From JAOSJT01 sp035362335 (GTDB lineage Bacteria; Bacteroidota; Ignavibacteria; SZUA-365): DNA of 64,000 nucleotides. Below the pieces are notes generated by a model that did not search any database, was not told the DNA's origin, and saw only the letters and a list, made by a program, of their open reading frames with translations. A program made the translations under genes and the position numbers. Shown in pieces: positions 37,395-45,124 of the stretch (positions within the stretch are counted from its first letter, which is position 1; the number at the start of each line of letters is the position of its first letter). The DNA is taken from contig DAOSDL010000019.1 of NCBI GenBank assembly GCA_035362335.1, positions 1 to 64,000 on the forward strand, written 5' to 3'.

Positions 37395-39357
37395 ATGAAA
37401 CGCATACTCATCACCATCGCGACAGTACTCGCCCTGCTACCCACCTTACTCGCGACCACGGCATGCAGCTCGATGGTGGCAGTCGCACCGGTACCGAGCA
37501 GGGACAATGGTCTGGAGGTGGATCTCTGGACCGACCGCCTGCAGGATGCTGTGTACTATCCAGGCGACGCTCTCACCCTTCACTTCCGGGCATCGGATGA
37601 TTGCTTCGTCACCATTTACGCCATTGGCACCGATGGAGACGTGCGTATCATCTTCCCGGAATATCCCGACGACGGCTTCGTGTACGGCGGCGTGACGTAT
37701 CGTTTGCCGGAGTATTACGACAGCGGTCGTCTGCGCGTGACCGGACCGCGCGGTGTCGAGTATCTCCACGCCGTGGCCACGCGCAATCCGGACGGCTTCA
37801 TGTACGGCTCGCGGAACGGACGTTGGCACGCCGGGGTGCCGGCGATCACCGGCGATCCCTTCCTTGCGATCAACAGCATCAACGCGCATTTGATCAACGA
37901 CCGCGATATCGCCGCGGTGAACACCGTGTCGTACTTCGTGGGTGGGCGCGTCTGGTATCCCCGCTACGCCTGCTACGATTGCCACGGACGCTCCGCGCGC
38001 TTCGATCCCTACGAGTCGAGTTGCAGCCGATACAATGTCGTGGTGGCGCATGACTACGACTACTGGTGGTCGTACAGCTACCATCCCGTTCGTACGCGCT
38101 ACATCTATGCGGGGCCGTTCTGGACGGTGGTGATTCGCAGTGGTCATTACCCGCACCGGCATGCGCATTACACCGACTGCGCCTTCGGTTACTACAACTA
38201 CCATCCCATCCGTCCCATTATCCGTCCGCACACGCATGTGGTGTATCGTCCGGACCGCATCACGACCTGGCGCTCGTGGGAGCGTTCCTACACGAGAGTG
38301 CGCGTGAGCGATACCCATGAGAAGCGCACACGGGATCCGCGCATCGAATACCGCGACCGCGAGCGCATCGTGGCATCGCGCGAACGTATGGATGCAACAC
38401 GTTCCCGCAACGATGCCTCGGGAGGCGGTAGCAGCACACGCGACAGAAGCGGAACGGTGACGGGCGGTAGTGGTGACACCCGCACGCGTGATACCGGTGG
38501 TGGCATTGACCGCACGAACCGCGGAAATTCGGACAGCGGCATTCGCGAGAATCGCACGGGGAGCAATTCCAGCACCGATCGGCCGAAATCCGGCGTCATG
38601 GAAGAAGGGCGCCGCGATCGCTCCACCAACGCCGACCGTCCCTCCACCACGGCACCGGGCGGCATTCGCGAAAGCGCTCCCGTGAATCCTTCGAACAACA
38701 GTGGCTCGCGTGGCACGGTGGAAGAAGGCCGCCGCGATCGCTCCANNNNNNNNNNNNNNNNNNNNNNNNNNNNNNNNNNNNNNNNNNNNNNNNNNNNNNN
38801 NNNNNNNNNNNNNNNNNNNNNNNNNNNNNNNNNNNNNNNNNNNNNCCGTGAATCCATCGAACAACAGTGGCTCGCGTGGCACGGTGGAAGAAGGCCGCCG
38901 CGATCGCTCCATCGGCGCCGACCGTCCCTCCACCACGGCACCGGGCGGCATTCGCGAAAGCGCACCCGTGAATCCATCGAACAACAGTGGCTCGCGTGGC
39001 ACGGTGGAAGAAGGCCGCCGAGATCGCTCCTCCAACGCCGACCGTCCCTCCACCACGGCACCGGGCGGAAGCATGCGGGAAGATCGCGCACCGGAACGGA
39101 GCAGCATCGAACGTCCGCGAGAGCAGGCTCGGCCCGCCGAAACGCCCGCGCCCCGTCCCCGCATGGACGTGGGTAACACCGAGCGGCCCCGCGAAGAGCG
39201 GCCTCGCGAAAGCGTATCGCGTCCGCCCGCGACAGAGTCGCCGCGCGTGACGCCGGAGCCGAGTCGGGAACGACCGGCGCCTGCGCCATCGCGCAGCGCA
39301 GCTCCCTCCTCGCGCGGCGCGGATGAAGGAAGCGGCGGCCGTACGCGCTCGCGTTGA
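37395..39357 (+). CDS. DUF4384-type envelope protein with 40-residue tandem repeats (interrupted by assembly gap)
   Basis: This is an exported protein read across a 100-N gap. Signal peptide (LITIATVLALLPTLLATTACSS, probable lipoprotein). A DUF4384-like beta domain is at about 40-110 (LEVDLWTDRLQDAVYYPGDALTLHFRASDDCFVTIYAI). A Tyr/His/Arg-rich middle (VVAHDYDYWWSYSYHPVRTRY, GHYPHRHAHYTDC) and a low-complexity Arg/Ser/Gly/Thr part follow. Then come 40-residue repeats (VNPSNNSGSRGTVEEGRRDRS, ADRPSTTAPGGIRESAP) and a Pro/Arg/Glu-rich tail. The frame before the gap and the frame after it differ by one, which is explained by the placeholder length, not by a mutation. Start ATG with GGAGG. Second gene of the sigma-54 cluster. 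Confidence 0.85.
38601..39065 (+). repeat. 120-bp tandem repeat inside the DUF4384 gene
   Basis: The phase word gaagaagg occurs at 38601, 38721, 38887 and 39007; pairs not crossing the gap are exactly 120 bp apart. Each unit codes 40 residues. Copies differ only at a few bases. The repeat is the likely cause of the assembly gap inside it. Confidence 0.95.
38746..38845. other. Assembly gap of 100 N
   Basis: Exactly 100 N, a standard placeholder. From the repeat phase, 25 plus 41 known bases flank it, so the true missing length should be 54 bp or 54 plus a multiple of 120. Any of these restores the reading frame. Confidence 0.97.
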
Positions 39358-39391
39358 CGCCATGAACGCGCAGCAACATCCTTGCACACAC

Positions 39392-39422
39392 ACGGGCGCC
39401 CGGTTGATTTCCGGGCGCCTGT
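39392..39422 (+). terminator. GC-rich hairpin between the DUF4384 and DUF4783 genes
   Basis: acgggcgcccgg / ccgggcgcctgt, 12 pairs with one G-U, seven-base loop, 35 bp past the DUF4384 stop. No T run follows; it may reduce read-through or stabilise the upstream mRNA end. Confidence 0.5.
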
Positions 39423-39427
39423 CCAGT

Positions 39428-39898
39428 ATGTTGGCCATCATGCGAGTTCCCATCCTTCACATGCTGCTGCTGCTCATCCTGCCCTTCACGTGCGAGGCAC
39501 ACGCCATCACGTCTTCTCACAGTTCCACCGGTGGAGCACAGCAACAGGAGCGCGAGGCGCGGGATATTCTCATGGGCGCCAAGGACGCGTTGTCCGGCGG
39601 TCGTGCGGATTTTCTACGCGAGCATCTCGGTCGACGGGTGTACATCAACCTCTTCACCGGCATCAACGGCTATTACAGCGGCGATCAGGCGTACATGATA
39701 CTGCACGCCTTCTTCAGCACGCACACACCCATCAGCTTTTCTTTCAGCAGCAGAAATTTCTCCATCGCCAGTCCCTACGGCTTCGGACCGCTGGCCTACG
39801 AACGCCGCGGTCGACGAGCGATAGCAGAGCTGTTCCTCTCGCTGGCCCGTGTGGACAATCGCTGGGTGATCAATCAGATCACCGTGGCAAAGAGGTAG
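39428..39898 (+). CDS. DUF4783-like secreted protein, 156 aa
   Basis: This is an exported protein of about 152-156 residues. Signal peptide (MRVPILHMLLLLILPFTCEAHA) and a compact alpha/beta domain: EARDILMGAKDALSGGRADFLREHLGRRVYINLFTGINGYYSGDQAYMILHAFFSTHTPISFSF, ending ELFLSLARVDNRWVINQITVAK. This matches the layout of Bacteroidota DUF4783 (NTF2-like, about 130 residues). Two ATGs, 39428 and 39440, fit; neither has a good Shine-Dalgarno. It lies 7 bp before the giant kinase gene, so the two are probably cotranscribed. Confidence 0.75.
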   Translation: MLAIMRVPILHMLLLLILPFTCEAHAITSSHSSTGGAQQQEREARDILMGAKDALSGGRADFLREHLGRRVYINLFTGINGYYSGDQAYMILHAFFSTHTPISFSFSSRNFSIASPYGFGPLAYERRGRRAIAELFLSLARVDNRWVINQITVAKR

Positions 39899-39905
39899 CC
39901 CGGAC

Positions 39906-42900
39906 ATGAACGTACGGTCGCCACGAATGGTGCAGCGGAGATATCTCATCGCAGTGGCGGTGGTTGCCGTATTGTTGCTGCTTGTGGCACTGGCGCGATC
40001 GTGGTTTCTCTCATCCATCGACAGCGATTGGACGGCGCTGAAGCAAGATGCCGACAGTACGCAGGCGCGTATTGTCACCGAGCGCATGCTCGCGAATATT
40101 TCCCGCCTGCACAGCACGGCGCTCGAGGCCTTGCCTGTTGCACCCACGCGCATGGAAGCGCGCGCGATGGCGGCGCGGTCGCTCCGCGAACGCATGCACG
40201 ATGCACGCCTGCCAGGGCTGGCGTTTGAATTGCGCGACACCATGCGGGCACTGCTCGCCTACGGCGGCATACCTTTGCCGGGGAACGGCAGCACGTCGCC
40301 GCGTACGATGGATGTGGTGCAGGGCACGCCCTACACGATGCTGATGGTGCGCCTGCCGTGGGTGGATTCCAGCGGCGTACGTCACGGAACACTGGAGGCC
40401 GGCATTCCACTCGCGGTTACCGTGCCGGTGAATCGCCGCTTTCTCGATGCCGACGGCCTGGTGGAAGGCCTCTCGGCGGAATTCGATATCGATTTACGGG
40501 CAGAACCCTTACCGCTGACACGCAAGCCTTCGGAGCGCGTGTACGTGAGCATCGCGCCCGAGGGCGAAGCGCTGGCGGTGTTGTCCTTCGAAGGCACCGA
40601 GCGCGAGGCCTATCGCGAGCAGGTGGCGTTTCAATTCGACCGCGTACTCGCCGCGCTCGTACTGGCGCTGGCGCTGCTTGCCGGCATCCCCGTGCTCACC
40701 GCGTTTCTGCACATCCCGCTGACCAGCTTGTCTGTAACCCTGGCCGCGGTGTATGTCACGGGCTGGCGCTACGTCTTTCTCTCCGTCGGCGTGGGCCGTC
40801 ATGTGTTCCCCGAATCCATGACCGATCCGTCCGCATACGCGTCCTCCTTCGCGGGAGGCATTGCCGGTTCGCCGGCCGAGTTGCTGCTGTCCATGTTGCT
40901 GCTCTGTGTGATCGTGGGCTTCGCGTACATCCGCGTGTTGCGCGACCGCGAGCGTCCGATGGGCAGCATACCGGCCGTGCTGGGATTGCTGCTGGTATCG
41001 CTGGCCTTGCCGTTGATACTGCGCGCGAGCGCTGCGGTGTTACGCGGTATGGTGGTGGATTCCTCGTTCAACTATGACGATGTTGGCGCGCTGTTCGACG
41101 ATACGGCCTACTCGTTGATGCTGATCAACGCGTGGCTGCTGACCTTGGCCTTCGGATTCGCGCTGTTGGCGTTGTACCTGATCGCAAAGCGCTCGCAGCA
41201 GGTGTTCGCCCAGATGCGCGGCATGCATCGCATGCATCCGGTAATGATCAGTCTGGGCGTGATCGGATTCCTGCTCGTGAGCGCCGACCCCTTGCTCCCC
41301 GTCTGGACCTACGTCGTACTGGCGCTGCTTCTCGCCGTACCGCTGCATGTGCGTCTGCCGCTGATTCGTGAGAGATCGACCAATCTCTCCGCGCCGATCA
41401 TTTTTGCCACCACCATCGGCACGCTGGTGTGCGTGGCGATGTTCGGCATCGCCATGGAAAAAAAGCGCTCGGCCGAAATCGAGGCGATAGCCATCGACCT
41501 GTCGCGTCCCGTGGATGGCTGGTCGCATGTGCTGATGGAGCAGACGCTGCAGGTCATCGCACGCAGCGGCACCGAGGATATGGAAGCCGTGGGAGGCGAA
41601 AGCGAATACGGCACGGCGTTCCGACTCTGGTCGGTATCGCCGCTGAGCCGTTTGCAGAACAACTCCGCCATCATGCTCATCGACAGCACGGGAGCCGTGG
41701 TGTCGCGCTTCGCTGTCGGCAATGATCCTTTCCTGCTTTCCATGCACACGCTGTCCACCACCATGGAAAAAACAGAAGGCATTGTGCAATCGGTGTACCG
41801 CCAGCTCGACGACCGCGAGAAGCGCTACTACAAGGGCTACATCGATGTGCCGGGCAGCGGACGCCCGCTGTTCGCCGTGGTGGTACTCGAAGCGCTCGAT
41901 CCCCTGCAAATCACGCACAACGCGGTGGATTTGCTGCGCAGCACGCCTACCACACGCAGTCTCGCCCCCGAGGACCGCTTCATCATCAGCCGTTTCCACG
42001 CGGGACGGTTGCGGCAGACGTCGGAGCCTCGGCTCGAACGGGGCATGCCCTTGCCCATCGAAGCGCGGCGCGTGCCCTCCGATGGTGGCAATGGCATTTG
42101 GGGGACGTTGTCTGTCAAGGGCAGCGCCCTGCACACGTATTTCATCGCCGGCAGCGATCCCGGTGAAGTCCTTGCCATCTCTCGAGGTAGTTCAGAGCTG
42201 GTGCTGGCCGCGTACCGCTGGCTGCGCATCGCCTTGATCTTCGCCATGTGGAGTACCGCGCTCCTGATCCTTATCGCGGTGCTTGCCGGACGCTTTCGCG
42301 CACGGCCGCGCTTGACCTTCGCACGTAAGCTGCAATTCGCCTTGCTGGCCGTGGCCGCTATTCCGCTGCTGCTGATCTGGGTTGCGGGCCGGGATTTCAT
42401 CATGGACACCACGCGCAATGACATGATGCAACAGGTGACCGACAACCTGGACGTCCTGCGCTCGAATCTTGCCACCATGTTGCCCGCGTCCGCCTACACC
42501 GACCCCGCCGCGTCGATCACCGACGCTCTGTGTCAGGACGCGCGGCTGCGCAGCGGCAAGGATGTGAATGTGTATGCCGGAGCGGATTTGATTGCCACAA
42601 GCAAGCCCGAATTGTACCGCACCGGTTTGCTCAACAGCAGATTGAATCCGGAGGCGTGGGATGAGATTGTCCTCCGTGGCCGCGACCTGCATGTGGCCAC
42701 CGAGCAAATCGGCGAATTTTCCTACTACGTGGGGTATCGCGCACTGCGCGGTGCCGATGGTCTGGTGAAAGCCATGATCTCCACGCCGACGCTGTTCGAG
42801 CGCAACCGCGCCGAAGAAGTGTACATCCGCGCTTCCGCGGCGGTGTTTCTCTGGATCACCCTGATGGCCGTTATCGTGCTGTTGCTGAGCGAAGTGCTGG

Positions 42901-43757
42901 CACGGCAGATTTCGCGTCCCTTGCACGAGTTCCTGCGCGCCACGCAGGACATCACTGCGGGGAATCTCGATCGCACAGTGCGCGTGCACGGTACCGCGGA
43001 GATCGTAGATTTGATGACCGCCTTCAACACCATGACGCGACGTTTGCGCGAGAGCAAGCAGGAACTGGCCGCGGCCGAGCGCGAACTCGCATGGAAGGAA
43101 ATGGCGCGTCAAGTGGCGCATGAAATTCGCAATCCCCTTACGCCGATGAAGCTGTCGGCCCAGCATTTGCAGCGTGCCTGGCGCGACGGCGCCGCCAATA
43201 TCGGGGAAATTATCGAGAAGGTGACGCGCACACTGATCGATCAGATCGACAGCCTCTCACGCATCAGCGATGAGTTTTCCCGCTTCGGCCGCATGCCGCG
43301 GCGCATGATGACCGACGTGGACGTGGCCGATGCGCTGCGCGAAACCGTGGAGCTCTTCCGCACGCACGAACACATCCGTTTCGACGTGCGCATCGACGAG
43401 TCCCTTCCACTGGTGCGTGGCGATCGCGAGGAATTCGCCCGCGCCATGACTAATGTGCTGCGCAATGCCGTGCAGGCCATGCATACGGAGGGCGGCATCG
43501 ATGTGACGGCTCGTCGCGAAGGCGCGGTGCTGAGAATCACGATAACGGATACCGGCATCGGAATCCCCGCCTCACTGCTTCCACGCATCTTCGAACCGAA
43601 TTTCAGCACGAAAACCGAAGGCATGGGACTCGGCCTCGCCATCGTGCGCAAAATAATCACCGACATGGACGGCAGTATTTCCATCGACAGTGTGGAGGGA
43701 CGCGGCACGGAGGTAACCATACTGCTGCCGGCCAGCGCTGCCGTGACGGAGGAGTGA
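39906..43757 (+). CDS. Giant NtrY-like membrane histidine kinase
   Basis: This is a 1283-residue sensor kinase. N-terminal TM (11-33), a first extracytoplasmic domain (35-240), six to eight membrane helices (243-520), a second extracytoplasmic domain (523-760), TMs at about 765-795 and 808-830, a third outer segment (835-970, cache-like), then a TM (975-995). HAMP follows (about 995-1050). The dimerisation domain has H1072 in RQVAHEIRNPLTPMKLSAQHL, a wording characteristic of NtrY. The HATPase has N-box NVLRNAVQAM, DTGIGIP and GMGLGLAIV. NtrY relatives phosphorylate NtrX/NtrC-type sigma-54 activators, which fits the sigma-54 promoter upstream of this cluster. No response regulator lies within the window. 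Confidence 0.93.
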   Translation: MNVRSPRMVQRRYLIAVAVVAVLLLLVALARSWFLSSIDSDWTALKQDADSTQARIVTERMLANISRLHSTALEALPVAPTRMEARAMAARSLRERMHDARLPGLAFELRDTMRALLAYGGIPLPGNGSTSPRTMDVVQGTPYTMLMVRLPWVDSSGVRHGTLEAGIPLAVTVPVNRRFLDADGLVEGLSAEFDIDLRAEPLPLTRKPSERVYVSIAPEGEALAVLSFEGTEREAYREQVAFQFDRVLAALVLALALLAGIPVLTAFLHIPLTSLSVTLAAVYVTGWRYVFLSVGVGRHVFPESMTDPSAYASSFAGGIAGSPAELLLSMLLLCVIVGFAYIRVLRDRERPMGSIPAVLGLLLVSLALPLILRASAAVLRGMVVDSSFNYDDVGALFDDTAYSLMLINAWLLTLAFGFALLALYLIAKRSQQVFAQMRGMHRMHPVMISLGVIGFLLVSADPLLPVWTYVVLALLLAVPLHVRLPLIRERSTNLSAPIIFATTIGTLVCVAMFGIAMEKKRSAEIEAIAIDLSRPVDGWSHVLMEQTLQVIARSGTEDMEAVGGESEYGTAFRLWSVSPLSRLQNNSAIMLIDSTGAVVSRFAVGNDPFLLSMHTLSTTMEKTEGIVQSVYRQLDDREKRYYKGYIDVPGSGRPLFAVVVLEALDPLQITHNAVDLLRSTPTTRSLAPEDRFIISRFHAGRLRQTSEPRLERGMPLPIEARRVPSDGGNGIWGTLSVKGSALHTYFIAGSDPGEVLAISRGSSELVLAAYRWLRIALIFAMWSTALLILIAVLAGRFRARPRLTFARKLQFALLAVAAIPLLLIWVAGRDFIMDTTRNDMMQQVTDNLDVLRSNLATMLPASAYTDPAASITDALCQDARLRSGKDVNVYAGADLIATSKPELYRTGLLNSRLNPEAWDEIVLRGRDLHVATEQIGEFSYYVGYRALRGADGLVKAMISTPTLFERNRAEEVYIRASAAVFLWITLMAVIVLLLSEVLARQISRPLHEFLRATQDITAGNLDRTVRVHGTAEIVDLMTAFNTMTRRLRESKQELAAAERELAWKEMARQVAHEIRNPLTPMKLSAQHLQRAWRDGAANIGEIIEKVTRTLIDQIDSLSRISDEFSRFGRMPRRMMTDVDVADALRETVELFRTHEHIRFDVRIDESLPLVRGDREEFARAMTNVLRNAVQAMHTEGGIDVTARREGAVLRITITDTGIGIPASLLPRIFEPNFSTKTEGMGLGLAIVRKIITDMDGSISIDSVEGRGTEVTILLPASAAVTEE

Positions 43758-43892
43758 TACCCGCTCCGCACTCCCCGCGTGCTCCACAGTCCTGCGCGGC
43801 ACGGGCTGCGCCAAATTGCTTGCACGCGTTGCACAGCCGAGGGCGCGGGCGTAGATTGCCTTCCGTACCATCATCATTCATGTTCGTCCTGC

Positions 43893-44474
43893 ATGCTTCC
43901 GATCAACACACCGCGCCTTCTGCTCCGTCCTCTTCAGCCCGGCGATGCCGAGGAGGTGTTCGCGTGGCGTTCGGATCCGGCGGTTGCGCGCTTCCAGGCG
44001 TGGCACCCCCCCACGGTCGAGGATGTGCGCCGCTTCATCCGCGAACAACGCGGACTGGTGCCGGGCATGCCGGGCATCTGGTATCAACTGGGAATCGTGT
44101 TGCAGGCGGACGGCGAATTGATCGGCGACTGCGGCATTCACGTCGCCCTCGATGCGCCGCTCGATGCGGAACTCGGCATCACGCTACGGCCGCACGCGCA
44201 GCATCAGGGCTTTGCGAACGAGGTGCTGGTGGCACTCATGGGATACTGCCTCGGCACGCTGCATATGCATCGTGTGGTCGCGAGAATTTTCATGGAAAAT
44301 TACAGCGCGGTGCGCCTGGTGGAGAGATGCGGCTTCACTTACCGCGGCCGCGTCATCAGTCGGCTCGGCGAGCAGGGTCCGTCCTATGATCTCGTCTACA
44401 CCTTCGACAGTCGCGGCCGCGCTTCGTCCACGACCGGTGCTGCTACGGGACCCGGCGGGCACGACAAGCACTGA
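43893..44474 (+). CDS. GNAT-family N-acetyltransferase (RimJ/RimL-like)
   Basis: This is a 193-residue cytosolic acetyltransferase. It opens with INTPRLLLRPLQPGDAEEVFAWRSDPAVARFQAW, typical of Acetyltransf_3/RimJ-RimL. The acetyl-CoA region is ELGITLRPHAQHQGFANEVLVALMGYCLGTLHMHRVVARIFMENYSAVRLVERCGFTYRGRV. Substrate may be a ribosomal N-terminus or a small amine. The C-terminal 20 residues are Gly/Ser/Thr-rich and unlike the domain. The start at 43893 is chosen because it begins the conserved segment; its ribosome site is weak. It follows the kinase by 135 bp and converges with the gene at 44490 with only 15 bp between. Confidence 0.85.
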   Translation: MLPINTPRLLLRPLQPGDAEEVFAWRSDPAVARFQAWHPPTVEDVRRFIREQRGLVPGMPGIWYQLGIVLQADGELIGDCGIHVALDAPLDAELGITLRPHAQHQGFANEVLVALMGYCLGTLHMHRVVARIFMENYSAVRLVERCGFTYRGRVISRLGEQGPSYDLVYTFDSRGRASSTTGAATGPGGHDKH

Positions 44475-44489
44475 CCGCTATCTCCGCCT

Positions 44490-45095
44490 TCACTTGCCAA
44501 TCGCGCGCTTCCCGCTTTCCCGCCTATCTTCATGTACATCGCGACTCTGTTGCTCGCTGCGCAGCAGCGCTTCGCGTTCCACTTCGTTGAAACTGCGCAG
44601 TACACCCGTACCCTGAGGCAGTTCGAGATAATCGAAATCAGTGAGCGTGGGCTTGCGCGTCGATTCGCGAAAATACTGATAGCCGAAGCTCAGCACCTGC
44701 CGCAGGACGAACATTCCCGCATCTTTGAGTATGTCACCCTCCTGCTGCACGCCCGCCAACGGAATCGCCAGCTCCGCTCCTCCGCGACGTGGCAACGCAT
44801 CCTTACGCGCTTCGGATGCATTACGGATAAGTTCATCCGGAATCATCACCACGCCGTGCTGTTCATTCAGAGAGCGCAGCACGTCGTAGCGACGGAACGC
44901 GGGGACGTGGAATTCGGACGGATATGCTCGCATGAGACGGAACTCCTCCGACTCCAAGCTGAAAGGCCGCGCACGATACAACTCGCGCGACGTGCCCTCC
45001 TGCGCCTGCACCGCGGCGGCACTGCCGAACATGCACAGCACAACACACAACGCGGTGCGGATGCCGTGTCCCGGGCGTGGACGAACAATGCACAT
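44490..45095 (-). CDS. Secreted protein of unknown function, 201 aa
   Basis: This is an exported protein of about 201 residues. Signal peptide (RTALCVVLCMFGSAAAVQAQ) then a charged, mostly helical chain (RELYRARPFSLESEEFRLMRAYPSEFHVPAFRRYDVLRSLNEQHGVVMIPDELIRNASEARKD, DAGMFVLRQVLSFGYQYFRESTRKPTLTDFDYLELP). A GTG at 45128 overlaps the stop of the PNGase-like gene (GTGA), but the stretch before the ATG at 45095 contains the word cttcgtggtt, known from dispersed repeats, and the ATG has AAGGGCG. Start therefore slightly uncertain. Family unrecognised; probably translated after the T9SS gene upstream. Confidence 0.75.
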   Translation of the reverse strand: MCIVRPRPGHGIRTALCVVLCMFGSAAAVQAQEGTSRELYRARPFSLESEEFRLMRAYPSEFHVPAFRRYDVLRSLNEQHGVVMIPDELIRNASEARKDALPRRGGAELAIPLAGVQQEGDILKDAGMFVLRQVLSFGYQYFRESTRKPTLTDFDYLELPQGTGVLRSFNEVEREALLRSEQQSRDVHEDRRESGKRAIGK

Positions 45096-45124
45096 CGCCC
45101 TTGCTTCCGTGTGCTTCGTGGTTC

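Noticed and set aside
38601..39065. Regular direct repeats as a CRISPR array
   Set aside because: Units are 120 bp, contiguous, in frame and protein-coding; there are no spacers and no cas genes.
37308..39176. Frameshift in the DUF4384 gene after the gap
   Set aside because: The change of frame follows from the arbitrary 100-N placeholder; the repeat phase predicts a gap length divisible by three.
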